Assembly: GCF_009749525.1 (NCBI RefSeq)
Contig: NZ_WOAC01000004.1
Location: forward strand, 62,001 to 126,000
DNA from: Mesorhizobium xinjiangense
GTDB taxonomy: Bacteria > Pseudomonadota > Alphaproteobacteria > Rhizobiales > Rhizobiaceae
Direction: 5' to 3'
DNA: 64,000 nt
How positions within the stretch are numbered: the stretch's first letter is position 1; the number at the start of each line of letters is the position of its first letter. Of this stretch, positions 36,025 through 45,274 are shown piece after piece. A model generated the notes under the pieces. The model was not told the DNA's origin and made no database searches. It saw nothing but the letters and a program-made list of their open reading frames with translations. The position numbers and the translations under genes were made by a program.

Positions 36025-36425
36025 TGATTTTCCTTGCTTTGGGTCTCGTCCTTGCCGATGGCGATCGCACAGGTGACATGGCCACGGATGAGGCGCGGTC
36101 CGACAAGCCGGCTGCCGGTGCCGGCCGCAGCCAGCGCCGCCGCTTCGGCGAGCGATCCGACTCCGGTCTTTTGGCGCGAAACGGCCGAATTCGTGCTGCA
36201 ACGTGCGTCGGCGGCGGCAAGCGCGGCCGAGTCAAATGCCAGAATGGGTAGGCCAAGACGGCGAGCGGCATCGACGAGGCCGGGCTGATGCTGCTTGTCC
36301 GCCGATGTCGCCAGCGCCCCGAGGCAGCCATGGTCGATGCCATATGCGCCGAGCCCGGCGGCTAGCGCAGCGCCCACGTCCTCCGCCGTCACTGTGCTGC
36401 GGCATCCTATCCCGGCGACGATCAT
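36021..36425 (-). CDS. cobE: Cobalamin biosynthesis protein CobE (CbiG C-terminal type)
   Basis: Small protein (134 residues) related to the C-terminal domain of CbiG. It begins [20 protein letters not shown], the family signature, and ends with a Gly/Ala-rich [20 protein letters not shown]. Its precise role in the aerobic route is not settled; it is found only in cob operons. The ATG overlaps the cobL stop and the stop overlaps the cobM start. A start 18 bases upstream (36443) is possible but would lengthen the overlap. Confidence 0.9.
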   Translation of the reverse strand: MIVAGIGCRSTVTAEDVGAALAAGLGAYGIDHGCLGALATSADKQHQPGLVDAARRLGLPILAFDSAALAAADARCSTNSAVSRQKTGVGSLAEAAALAAAGTGSRLVGPRLIRGHVTCAIAIGKDETQSKENQ

Positions 36426-37663
36426 GGTTTTTGCCACACCCATTGCGTGATCGGCCGCGCCGGCTGCCAGCCGTTGAGTCCGCCGATCGGCGCGGCCCGC
36501 GCAACGGAAAGGCGCGTCATCTCGCCCCCGCAATCGGCGTGCTGCTTCAAAAGCACGGCTTCCATTTCCAGCGTCACCGCATTGGCGACCAGCCGTCCGC
36601 CCGGCTTGAGGGCGTCGATGATGGTTTCGATCACACCGGGGCGCGAACCGCCGCCGCCCAGAAACACGGCATCCGGCGGCGCCTGCCCGGCAAGCGCTTG
36701 CGGGGCCATGCCTTCCACCACCGTCAGATCCGGCACGCCCAATTGCTCGGCGTTGAACCGGATCCGTTCGGCGCGCGCGTGATCCGCTTCGATTGCCACG
36801 GCGCGCATGGAAGGGTGACGCAGCATCCATTCGATCGCCACCGAGCCGGAACCCGCGCCGACATCCCACAGCAGACGGCCCGGCCGTGGCGCGAGTGCCG
36901 AAAGCGACAGTGTGCGGATTTCGCGCTTGGTGATCTGGCCGTCATGGTCGAACAATTCATCGTCAAGCCCGGTCGCAAGCGGCAAAGCGCGCGCATCCTC
37001 GCCGGCCTCGACCTCGATCGCAACGACGTTCAGCGGATCGGTTGCCTCCGGCTCGAACCGGCCCGCGACATGCCATGCGATCCGTTCGCGTTCCCCTCCG
37101 AGGTTTTCGAGCACCGCCATGCGTGAGGCGCCGAAGCCGCATGCATTCAGCAGGCCGGCAATCTCGCCAGGTCCCTCGGCGCCGGAGGTCAGGGCCATGA
37201 TTCGGCTGCCTTTGTGCAGCAGGGGACGCAAGCGTGCGACGGAATGGCCATGGAGCGAAATGGTGGCCGTGTCCTGCAGCGCCCAGCCGAGCCGTGCGGC
37301 CGCCAGACTGAATGCCGAGGGCGCGGGAAATGCCTCCATTTCATCCATGGGGATGAACTTGGCAAGAGTGACGCCGACGCCGTAGCAAAAGGGATCGCCG
37401 GAAGCGAGTACGCAGACGGGTTTACCGCGCAGCGCCCGCACGGCCGTCATCTCGGTGTCGAATGGGCTCGGCCAGGCATGCGGCGTGCCGCGAATGGCCT
37501 CACGGGCAAGTTCGATGTGCCGCCTGCCGCCGAAGATGTGCGCGGCCTCCGCGATGCGCTGTCGGGCCGTCTCGCCGAGGCCGGCCAGTCCGTCCTCGCC
37601 AATCCCGACGATCGCGAGCCATTTTCCGGTTGAAACTGGTTGGGTCAGGTCGTTACTGGACAT
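36422..37663 (-). CDS. cobL: Precorrin-6Y C5,15-methyltransferase (decarboxylating)
   Basis: Bifunctional: methylates C5 and C15 and removes the C12 acetate carboxyl. The 413-residue protein has an N-terminal CbiE-type domain (WLAIVGIGEDGLAGLGETAR, ASGDPFCYGVGVTL) and a C-terminal CbiT-type SAM-methyltransferase domain (LLWDVGAGSGSVAIEWM, VFLGGGGSRPGVIETIID). The start ATG (37661-37663 read in reverse) overlaps by two bases the divergent start of cobK, so its promoter would have to lie inside cobK or further upstream. Confidence 0.95.
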   Translation of the reverse strand: MSSNDLTQPVSTGKWLAIVGIGEDGLAGLGETARQRIAEAAHIFGGRRHIELAREAIRGTPHAWPSPFDTEMTAVRALRGKPVCVLASGDPFCYGVGVTLAKFIPMDEMEAFPAPSAFSLAAARLGWALQDTATISLHGHSVARLRPLLHKGSRIMALTSGAEGPGEIAGLLNACGFGASRMAVLENLGGERERIAWHVAGRFEPEATDPLNVVAIEVEAGEDARALPLATGLDDELFDHDGQITKREIRTLSLSALAPRPGRLLWDVGAGSGSVAIEWMLRHPSMRAVAIEADHARAERIRFNAEQLGVPDLTVVEGMAPQALAGQAPPDAVFLGGGGSRPGVIETIIDALKPGGRLVANAVTLEMEAVLLKQHADCGGEMTRLSVARAAPIGGLNGWQPARPITQWVWQKP

Positions 37664-38435
37664 GATGACGATCCATGTCCTTATCCTTGGCGGCACGACC
37701 GAGGCGCGCCAGCTTGCCGGCCTGCTGGCCGAAGACGCCCGCTATTCGGTCATCCTGTCGCTGGCCGGGCGCACACGCAATCCGGCCCCGCAACCGGTCC
37801 CGGTTCGAACCGGCGGATTCGGTGGCGCGAGCGGTCTCGCCGCCTACCTGAAGCAGGAGGGAACGAACCTGCTGGTCGACGCCACGCATCCCTTTGCCGC
37901 CCGGATATCGGCCAATGCGTGTGCGGCGGGCCGGACGGCCGGTGTTCCCCTCATCGTCCTGCGCCGACCTGCATGGGAAATTGTGGACGACGACCGCTGG
38001 AGCGAGGTCGATTCGGTCGAGGCGGCGGTCTGCGCTCTCGGCAAAACACCGAAGCGCGTCTTCGTGACCCTGGGTCGCCAGGAGTTGCGGCCGCTGCAAT
38101 CGGCCCCGCAGCACACCTATCTCGTTCGCAGCGTCGATCCCATCGACCCGCCGCTCGATCTGCCTGATGCGCACTACCGGCTCGAACGCGGTCCTTTCAA
38201 CGAAGATGACGAACTCGCTTTGATGCGGCGCAAGCGGATCGAAGTGGTGCTTGCCAAGAACAGCGGCGGCGCGGCCACCTACGGCAAGATCGCCGCGGCG
38301 CGGCGTCTCGCCATACCGGTCGTCATGGTTCGAAGACCCGATGCGCCGGCGGCGAGGGCGGCTCGCAATGCTGGCGAGGCGGCCGAAATGATCGCCGGTC
38401 ATGTCGCGTCTTTCCTGGATGAACGCGGGGAATAG
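37662..38435 (+). CDS. cobK: Precorrin-6A reductase
   Basis: NADPH-dependent reduction of precorrin-6A to dihydro-precorrin-6A (precorrin-6B). The 257-residue protein begins MMTIHVLILGGTTEARQLAG, has VDATHPFAARISANA, and KRIEVVLAKNSGGAATYGKI, all CobK landmarks. It is the only plus-strand gene inside the minus-strand run: its ATG shares the tetramer CATG with the cobL start, and its last 37 bases overlap the 3' end of cobJ. An ATG at 37665 is an alternative start. Its promoter must lie within cobL, antisense. Confidence 0.95.
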   Translation: MMTIHVLILGGTTEARQLAGLLAEDARYSVILSLAGRTRNPAPQPVPVRTGGFGGASGLAAYLKQEGTNLLVDATHPFAARISANACAAGRTAGVPLIVLRRPAWEIVDDDRWSEVDSVEAAVCALGKTPKRVFVTLGRQELRPLQSAPQHTYLVRSVDPIDPPLDLPDAHYRLERGPFNEDDELALMRRKRIEVVLAKNSGGAATYGKIAAARRLAIPVVMVRRPDAPAARAARNAGEAAEMIAGHVASFLDERGE

Positions 38436-39163
38436 ACCAGCGGCGTGCGGCCGGGCCGTTCGATGAGCTTGGTCTCGGGCGAGCCGATGATGATGCATGT
38501 CGCCATGTCGGCAAGGTCGGCATCGGCCTCGGCAAGGGAGACGACCGCGCAGCGTTCGTCGGGGCGTCCGACCGCCCGGCCAAAGATCAACGGCGTCTCG
38601 GCCGGCAGGATGGTGCGCAGGAGGTCCAATGCACTGCCAAGCTGCCAGGGCCGCGCGCGGCTGATCGGATTGTAGAGCGCGATCACGAAGCCGGCGGCAG
38701 CGGCCGCCTTCAGGCGCGCCTCGATCACCTCCCACGGCTTGAGATTGTTCGATAGCGAAATGGCGCAGAAGTCATGGCCGAGTGGCGCGCCGACGCGCGC
38801 GGCGACCGCCAGCATGGCTGTCAGCCCGGGGACGATTGCGATATCCAGATTGCGCCAGGTGTCGGGGCCGTAATCGATCGCCTCGCAGATTGCCGCCGCC
38901 ATGGCGAAGACACCGGCATCGCCGCCCGACACGACGGCGACGGTGCGTCCCGCTTCCGCCATCTCAAGCGCCGCGCGTGCCCGCGCCAATTCCTCGCGAT
39001 TGTCGGATATGTGCCGCGTCTGATCGGGGCGCAGTTCCAGACGTTCGACATAGGGGCCGTAACCGAAAAAGACGCTCGCCTCGGCAATCGCGGTCCGCGC
39101 CTCGGGCGTCACCTGTGCCGCATTTCCCGGTCCGAGGCCGATGACATAGAGCTTTCCGCTCAT
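38399..39163 (-). CDS. cobJ: Precorrin-3B C17-methyltransferase
   Basis: Methylates C17 and drives ring contraction of precorrin-3B. The 254-residue protein has KLYVIGLGPGNAAQVTPEAR (4-23), FFGYGPYVERL, VVSGGDAGVFAMAA, LSNNLKPWEVIEARL and ALYNPISRARPWQL. Its ATG overlaps the cobI stop; its 3' end overlaps the convergent cobK by 37 bases, so the last 11 residues are encoded opposite cobK. A longer upstream frame belongs to cobI DNA and is rejected. Confidence 0.95.
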   Translation of the reverse strand: MSGKLYVIGLGPGNAAQVTPEARTAIAEASVFFGYGPYVERLELRPDQTRHISDNREELARARAALEMAEAGRTVAVVSGGDAGVFAMAAAICEAIDYGPDTWRNLDIAIVPGLTAMLAVAARVGAPLGHDFCAISLSNNLKPWEVIEARLKAAAAAGFVIALYNPISRARPWQLGSALDLLRTILPAETPLIFGRAVGRPDERCAVVSLAEADADLADMATCIIIGSPETKLIERPGRTPLVYSPRSSRKDAT

Positions 39164-39894
39164 GGATGCGACCTCCAGCCGGCAACCAGCACGACGGAGA
39201 AATAAGGTGCGCCATCGTCGGACTTGTCGGCAAGCCGGCAACTCAGCGTATTGCCCATGGTCGCGCGCTCGACATAGACAGCCCGCTCGGCGCAGTTCGC
39301 GGTGGCGAGCGCCCGGCGGATCTTGGGCAGATTGCGCCCCACCTTCATGATGATGGCGGCGTCGGTGTCGGCGAGGCGGCGGGCAAGCTCGGCCTCGTCC
39401 ATCGTTCCCGGCAGCACCGTCAACACGTCGTCGCCCTGCGCGATCGGCAGCCCGAGCTGCGACCATGAGCCGGACATTGCCGTAACGCCCGGAATTACCG
39501 TGGTCGGAAATCTCTCGGACAGCCGCACGTGCAGGTGCATATAGGAGCCATAAAAGAGCGGATCGCCCTCGCTCAATACGGCGACCGTGCGGCCATCGGC
39601 GAGGTGGGCAGCAACGGCGCGCGCCGATTGCTCGTAGAAGCCGGCAAGCGCGGTCTTGTAGGCGCCGTCCGCCTTGTCGATCTCGGTCGTCACCGGATAA
39701 AGCAGCGGCAGTTCGATCAGATCTTCGCGCATATGCGCCTCGACGATCCGCCGTGCATTGCCGGCATTGCCCATCTTGGCGAAATGCGCCACCACATCCG
39801 CTTCCTGCAGCGCGCGCACGGCCTTGAGCGTCAAGAGTTCCGGGTCGCCCGGTCCGGTGCCCACCCCGATCAGTCTGCCCCGTACGGTGCTCAC
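39160..39894 (-). CDS. cobI: Precorrin-2 C20-methyltransferase
   Basis: Third SAM methylation of the corrin ring. The 244-residue protein has RGRLIGVGTGPGDPELLTLK, AVLSEGDPLFYGSYMHLHV, IPGVTAMSGSWSQLGLPI and IIMKVGRNLPKIRRAL. The start is the GTG at 39892-39894 that overlaps the cobH stop (GTGA); no ATG is near. The stop overlaps cobJ. Confidence 0.94.
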   Translation of the reverse strand: MSTVRGRLIGVGTGPGDPELLTLKAVRALQEADVVAHFAKMGNAGNARRIVEAHMREDLIELPLLYPVTTEIDKADGAYKTALAGFYEQSARAVAAHLADGRTVAVLSEGDPLFYGSYMHLHVRLSERFPTTVIPGVTAMSGSWSQLGLPIAQGDDVLTVLPGTMDEAELARRLADTDAAIIMKVGRNLPKIRRALATANCAERAVYVERATMGNTLSCRLADKSDDGAPYFSVVLVAGWRSHP

Positions 39895-40523
39895 AGGCCG
39901 GCCCTCGCAATGGCATTGACCGCTGCCGCGGTCATGGCGCTGCCGCCCATGCGTCCGCGGACGATCGCGTAGGGCACGCCATGCGCGCCGGAGGCCAGGG
40001 CGTCCTTCGATTCGGCTGCGCCGACAAAGCCCACCGGCATGCCGATAATGGCGGCCGGCTTCGGCGCGCCGTTTGCAAGCATATCGAGCAGGTAAAAGAG
40101 TGCCGTCGGCGCGTTGCCGATCGCCACCAGCGCGCCATCGAGCCGGTCGCGCCACAATTCGAGGGCAGCGGCCGAGCGCGTATTGCCGATGCGGGCGGCC
40201 AGTTCGGGCGTGCGCGGATCGCGCAGGGTGCACACGACGTCGTTGTCGGCGGGAAGCCGCGCCCGCGTGATGCCGTGCGCCACCATTTCGGCGTCGCAAA
40301 GGATCGGCGCGTCCGATTTCAGGGCCTGGCGTGCGGCGGCTACAAAACCATCTGAAAACTCGAAATGGGACGCGGCCTCAACCAGGCCGCAGGCGTGGAT
40401 CATGCGCACGGCGATATCGGCCTCTTGCGGCGCAAAACGCGATAGATCGGCCTCCGCCCGGATAATGGCGAAGGACCGATCATAAATGGCGTTGCCGTCC
40501 TTGATGTAATCCTGAGCGTTCAT
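39891..40523 (-). CDS. cobH: Precorrin-8X methylmutase
   Basis: Moves the C11 methyl to C12, giving hydrogenobyrinate. The 210-residue protein has YDRSFAIIRAEADLSRF, RMIHACGLVEAASHFEFSDG with the catalytic His region, CDAEMVAHGITRARLP and GMPVGFVGAAESKDAL. Start and stop overlap cobG (ATGA) and cobI (GTGA). Confidence 0.95.
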   Translation of the reverse strand: MNAQDYIKDGNAIYDRSFAIIRAEADLSRFAPQEADIAVRMIHACGLVEAASHFEFSDGFVAAARQALKSDAPILCDAEMVAHGITRARLPADNDVVCTLRDPRTPELAARIGNTRSAAALELWRDRLDGALVAIGNAPTALFYLLDMLANGAPKPAAIIGMPVGFVGAAESKDALASGAHGVPYAIVRGRMGGSAMTAAAVNAIARAGL

Positions 40524-41884
40524 TTGCCTTCCTGATGCACGTATGGGCCGATCGGGCGTTCATCATCGTCCGACGCGTTCCCCAGAGCCGCGCGCTTTAA
40601 CGCAGCGACGGCTGATTGTCTGGGATTCCTTTGATCCGTGTAATCCGTGGCGGCCCGCCGGAATACGGCAAGGATCGCGTCTTCCGCGACCTTTCCCGTC
40701 AATTCCCGCCTTTCGCCGTCCTGCGTTTCGATGACGGGGGCGTCCTCGCCGCCGATCAGCGTCACATCCGCATTTTGGGGGGCGGCGCAGCGTTTGCTGC
40801 AGCCCGACAAATGCAGGCGCATCGATCCGTCGAAGAGTTGCGGCGCGTCGGCAAGAAGCCGCGCCGCCAATGGTTTGGTCGCAAGATGGGCCGAGCGGCA
40901 GGCCGGTGCACCGGCGCAGGCGGTGATCGACAGACGCCTATCATTAGAATCGACAATGAAACCAATGTCTTTTGATGCGTCCTTCAAGTATTTCGCAATA
41001 TCTGCCCTTGGACACAGGAACAACATCGCCCGGCCGGGCGCACTGCGAACGCTCTCGATGCCGAGGGCCGAAGCGGTTTGCGCAAGGGCACGGAGGTCGG
41101 TGGCGGCCGCCTGGCCATAGGCCAGCCCGACACCGAGTGCAGCGCCGCCATTGGCGAGCGGATGCAACCCGACCGGCCGCGGCGCCCGATTAGCCTGCGA
41201 TCGACGGAACGGCGCGACGGGCAGACCGCGCAGTGCTGCCTCCGTCGCAGGCCCGTCGAGATCGCGGGCGCGCGCCGTTCGTCCCCTCGCTGCAATTGCC
41301 TCGAGGAGGCGCAAGACGGCGGTGGGAGTGTCGTTGTCGGCGAGCGCTGCAATGCCTGCCGCGTCGGCAGCGGACCCGGCCAAGGCCAGGTTCCAGACGA
41401 TGCGGCTGTCACGATTTTCGGCCATGAGCCGCAGGTCGGCCGCCACATCGGCCAGATGCAGCGCGCCGCCACCGTCCACGATAACGGTGACCTTGGGCGC
41501 CAAACGTCCCTCCAGCCCGATTTTGACGATTCCTTGGCGGATAGTGCGGGCGAGGGGGTGTGGGTCGGCGATTTCGTGCGGATCGAGCCCGGCAAGGGGC
41601 GGAGCATCGACCGGAACGCCGGTCCGGACCTCGATATTCAAGCCATCCACCGCCTTGGCAAGGCGTGAAGCGGACTCATCCGAAAGGCCGCGGATCTGCA
41701 GGCTGCCGCGCGCCGTTACCTCCACAATGCCGTTGCCGTGTGCCTGCACGGCTTCGGCCAGACCGGCCAGCGCGGTGGGAGCCAGGCCATTCGTCGGAGC
41801 ATGGAGCCGCGCCAGCAGCCCGTCGCCGGTCGCCATCGGTACGGCCAGCGTCGGGCAGGCGCCCCTGATCCGCGTCGCGCTCAT
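40520..41884 (-). CDS. cobG: Precorrin-3B synthase (CobG)
   Basis: Oxygen-dependent monooxygenase that forms precorrin-3B; its presence marks the aerobic pathway. The 454-residue protein has the nitrite/sulfite reductase-like fold with the 4Fe-4S Cys pattern ACAGAPACRSAH and LSGCSKRCAAP (Cys-x5-Cys and Cys-x3-Cys). It begins MSATRIRGACPTLAVPMATG, after rejecting an upstream extension that lies in cobN. The ATG overlaps the cobN stop, and the stop overlaps cobH. Confidence 0.94.
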   Translation of the reverse strand: MSATRIRGACPTLAVPMATGDGLLARLHAPTNGLAPTALAGLAEAVQAHGNGIVEVTARGSLQIRGLSDESASRLAKAVDGLNIEVRTGVPVDAPPLAGLDPHEIADPHPLARTIRQGIVKIGLEGRLAPKVTVIVDGGGALHLADVAADLRLMAENRDSRIVWNLALAGSAADAAGIAALADNDTPTAVLRLLEAIAARGRTARARDLDGPATEAALRGLPVAPFRRSQANRAPRPVGLHPLANGGAALGVGLAYGQAAATDLRALAQTASALGIESVRSAPGRAMLFLCPRADIAKYLKDASKDIGFIVDSNDRRLSITACAGAPACRSAHLATKPLAARLLADAPQLFDGSMRLHLSGCSKRCAAPQNADVTLIGGEDAPVIETQDGERRELTGKVAEDAILAVFRRAATDYTDQRNPRQSAVAALKRAALGNASDDDERPIGPYVHQEGK

Positions 41885-44800
41885 GCCGCCGCTCCCTGAC
41901 GCCGGGCGGCCTCTGCCGCCAGCGCTTCCAGGTCGTGATCGAGCGAATTGCGCAGCGGATGCCACAGGCCGCGGCTGCGCGCCTGGACAAAACGTTCGGC
42001 GATGAAACGGGCCGCGGCCGGGTTTTCCTCGAGCAGGAAGGAACGAACGCGCGCATCGCCCAGATAGGCGTCATGCACGGCTTCGATCAGTTTGCCGGGA
42101 ATGGCTGCCGTCGTCTCTGCAAAGCCGATCAGCCTGTCCACCGTCTCGGCGAATTCGGACGCCCCGCGCGGCCCGTGCCGCAACTGGCCTTCGATGAAGC
42201 GCGGATTGATCGCCCGGGCCCGCACGACACGTGTCACCGCCTCGGCCAAGGAGCGCGCGCGCGGCCTGGCCGGGTCGGTGGTGTCGAGCGCGATGAGATC
42301 GGCCTTGCCGCCGAGGGCCGCGACGGCCGCGGAAAATCCGCCGATGAAGGCGACGTCGGCCGAGCCTTCGAGCAGGTCGCGCCCGGCATCGTCTCCCGAA
42401 TGGACCAGAATGTCGGCCTGTTCCACGCGCTCGGCGAAGGCGCCGGGCACGGCCTCGCCGTTGCCGTCGGCACCGCCGAAGGCGTGCGAGGTGGCCTCCA
42501 GATAGGCCTGGCCGATCTCGGCGCGATCCTGCCACTGCCCACCGGCAAGAAGCGCCTCCACCCCGGCGCCGTAGCTGCCGGGCGAGGAGCCGAAGATGCG
42601 CCGCGGCTGCCCGGCTCCCTGACGGGCGAGGGCCGCCAGCGGGTTTTCGTCCGCCGTTTCATCGCGCGCAGCAACGGCGGCGACGGCGGCGTCCATCAGC
42701 GCGATCTGGGTCGGAAACATGTCGCGGAACAGTCCGGAAATGCGCCATGTGACGTCGACGCGTGGCCGCCCGATGGCCGCCGGCGGCAGAACCTCGATGC
42801 CGGTGACGCGCCCGGTTGCCGGATCCCACTGCGGGCGGCAGCCCATGAGCGCCAGCCCTTGTGCGATTTCCTCGCCGCCGGTTCTCAGGCTGGCGCTGCC
42901 CCACAGGTCGATGACGAGCGAGCGCGGCCAGTCGCCATGGTCCTGCAGATAGCGGCGGACGACCTCGTCGGCTGCCGCCTTGCCGAGTTCGCAGGCCGTC
43001 GGCGTCGGCATGGTGCGCGGGTCGGCGGTGAAGAGATTGCGCCCCGTCGGTAGCACGTCGGTGCGCCCGCGCGCCGGGGCGCCGGCGGGGCCGGCGGCGA
43101 TATGGCGGCCATCAAGCGCGGCCAGAAGAGAGCTGCGCTCGCGCTCGGCGCTGACCACGCGGATTTCATCGGTTTCACCGGTCGCGGACCGGCCATAGAT
43201 GTGCAACCCGTCCTTGATGGCGAAATCCTTCAGATCGCACAGCCACGCATCGATGCGCATGAGCGCGGCGTCCGGATCGTCCGTATCATCCACACCGGCC
43301 TCCGCGGCCAAGCCGTTCTTTTGCGCCGTTTCCACGATGAGACGTGCCAGCCGGTCGCGGCGCCGGCGGTCGAGACCGTCGGCCTGGGCATATTCGTCGA
43401 CCAGCCGTTCGAGTTTCGACTGTTCCTCGTTCAATCCTGCGCCGGTAAGCGGCGGCGGCAGGTGGCCGAGCGTAACGGCCGCGATGCGCCGCTTGGCCTG
43501 CGCGGCCTCGCCGGGATTGCTGACGATGAAGGGATAGACAACGGGCAGGCCGCCGGTGACGATTTCGGGAAAACAGTCCTTGCTCAGCGCGACCGTCTTG
43601 CCGGGCAGCCATTCCAGCGTGCCATGGGCGCCGACATGGACGATGGCGTGACATCCGAGCCGCTCGCGCAGCCAGATGCCGAAGGCGACAAGCGCGTGGC
43701 GCGGCGCACGGTCTGGATCGTGATAGTCGGCGCGTCTGTCTTCGGCGCGGCCGCGATCGGGGGCCAAGGCAACGCTCACATTTCCGAAATGCGCCGCACG
43801 GAAGGCGAAGCGTCCGTCCACGGCCTCGCCTTCGGCAGGCCCCCACTGGGTTTCAACCGCCTTGCGTGCATTCTGCGGCAGGGAGTCCAGCGCTGTGTGA
43901 TAGGAATCGAGTTCCAGGTACGCGCCGTGCCGGTCGATCTCTTTCAGCAAGTCGCGCGGCGTTTCGGGAATATTCTCAACATGATAACCGGCGTCTTTCA
44001 GGTCATGCAGCATGGCGATGACGCTGGCCGGCACGTCCAGGCCCACCGCATAGCCGGTGCGTCCGGGTGCGGCCGGATAGTCCGGCATCAGGATGGCCAG
44101 GCGTTTGTCGCACCGCGGCAGCGACTGCAATTCGACGAAATTTGCGATGCGCGCCGCAACCTGCGCGATCCGGTCCGGCTCGGGCCGGTTGACCTGGCCG
44201 CGAAAGGCCAGCGCGTCGTCGCTTTCGATCTCGGATTTGAACGAGATGGCGCCGGCGAGCAGGCGCCCGTCGAGTTCGGGCAGAACGATATGCATGGCGA
44301 GATCGGCCGGCGCGAGGCCGCGCTGGCCGTCCTCCCAGGCTTCGCGTCGCGTCGTGGCGACAACCACCTGCATGATGGGTACGCCGATCCGGTCGAAAAG
44401 CGTATTCGCGCCGGGCTCGGCACCGGAGGCAAAGGCCGTCGCGGTGACGATCAGGGCAGGGGACGCTCTATCGCAGTAGCGCTCGACGAAAGACGCCGAT
44501 TCGGCATCCTTCAAACTGGTCAAAAAGAGTGGAACGGCATGGATGCCGCGCCCGCGCAGGGCCGCGCAAAGGGCCTCGACAGGCGCGGCATCGGCTGCAA
44601 GCAGCATCGAGCGGTAAAAGAGGATCGGCACGACGGGCGCGGCGTCCGGGATGGCCCCAAGACCGGTCTCGACATCGCAAATGCCTTGGCCGGGCTCGAA
44701 CAGGCCGACCCTGGGCATGTCGCGCGGCGGCGGAGCGGGCAGGGGATGACCGGCATGCCCGGCAAGCCGTGCCAAAAGCGCCGCCATGTTCTCCTTTCCG

Positions 44801-45237
44801 CCGGCACGAAAATAGGCCAGCAGTGCGGACAATTCCTCCGCCGGCAAGGTCGAGCACCCGTCCAGCCTCTCGTCGCTGTCGACATCCTCGCCGGGAAGCA
44901 GCGCCAAGGCGATGCCGCGTTTCCTGGCCAGGGCGTGCAATTGCTCGCAGCCATAGCGCCACCAGTCGAACCCGCCGAGGATGCGCACGAGGATGACTTT
45001 GGCGTGGGCGGCGACGCTGTCGATCCACAGATCGACCGACATGGGATGGCGCAGATCGCGCAGTGCGGCGATGCGCAGCGAGGGCAGGGCGTCGCGATCC
45101 GCCCGCCAGGCGGCTGCCAGCGCGGCCAGATCGCTGTCGGTGAAGGAAAGCACCACGATATCGGCAGGCTCCTGGCGCAGATCGACCGGTTCGACCAGGT
45201 CGTCCAGCGAGGCGGAGCTTGTGGCGAGGATATGCAT
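41881..45237 (-). CDS. cobN: Aerobic cobaltochelatase subunit CobN
   Basis: Large subunit of the ATP-dependent complex CobNST that inserts cobalt into hydrogenobyrinate a,c-diamide. The start MHILATSSASLDDLVEPVDL is the family beginning; the protein has 1118 residues, shorter than the roughly 1270 of the Pseudomonas denitrificans enzyme. Motifs: VHVGAHGTLEWLPGKTVALS, PLVVYP-like PVVYPFIVSNPGEAAQAKRR, LVIDLWGSASLRTGGEEIAQ, RIFGSSPGSYGAGVEALL, IDPRFIEGQ-like INPRFIEGQLRHGPRGASEF. The partners cobS and cobT (chelatase) are not in this window. It follows cobW by 37 bases. Confidence 0.94.
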   Translation of the reverse strand: MHILATSSASLDDLVEPVDLRQEPADIVVLSFTDSDLAALAAAWRADRDALPSLRIAALRDLRHPMSVDLWIDSVAAHAKVILVRILGGFDWWRYGCEQLHALARKRGIALALLPGEDVDSDERLDGCSTLPAEELSALLAYFRAGGKENMAALLARLAGHAGHPLPAPPPRDMPRVGLFEPGQGICDVETGLGAIPDAAPVVPILFYRSMLLAADAAPVEALCAALRGRGIHAVPLFLTSLKDAESASFVERYCDRASPALIVTATAFASGAEPGANTLFDRIGVPIMQVVVATTRREAWEDGQRGLAPADLAMHIVLPELDGRLLAGAISFKSEIESDDALAFRGQVNRPEPDRIAQVAARIANFVELQSLPRCDKRLAILMPDYPAAPGRTGYAVGLDVPASVIAMLHDLKDAGYHVENIPETPRDLLKEIDRHGAYLELDSYHTALDSLPQNARKAVETQWGPAEGEAVDGRFAFRAAHFGNVSVALAPDRGRAEDRRADYHDPDRAPRHALVAFGIWLRERLGCHAIVHVGAHGTLEWLPGKTVALSKDCFPEIVTGGLPVVYPFIVSNPGEAAQAKRRIAAVTLGHLPPPLTGAGLNEEQSKLERLVDEYAQADGLDRRRRDRLARLIVETAQKNGLAAEAGVDDTDDPDAALMRIDAWLCDLKDFAIKDGLHIYGRSATGETDEIRVVSAERERSSLLAALDGRHIAAGPAGAPARGRTDVLPTGRNLFTADPRTMPTPTACELGKAAADEVVRRYLQDHGDWPRSLVIDLWGSASLRTGGEEIAQGLALMGCRPQWDPATGRVTGIEVLPPAAIGRPRVDVTWRISGLFRDMFPTQIALMDAAVAAVAARDETADENPLAALARQGAGQPRRIFGSSPGSYGAGVEALLAGGQWQDRAEIGQAYLEATSHAFGGADGNGEAVPGAFAERVEQADILVHSGDDAGRDLLEGSADVAFIGGFSAAVAALGGKADLIALDTTDPARPRARSLAEAVTRVVRARAINPRFIEGQLRHGPRGASEFAETVDRLIGFAETTAAIPGKLIEAVHDAYLGDARVRSFLLEENPAAARFIAERFVQARSRGLWHPLRNSLDHDLEALAAEAARRQGAAA

Positions 45238-45274
45238 GGGGCCTTGTACTCGATGCTTGATGACGGCTGGCTGA

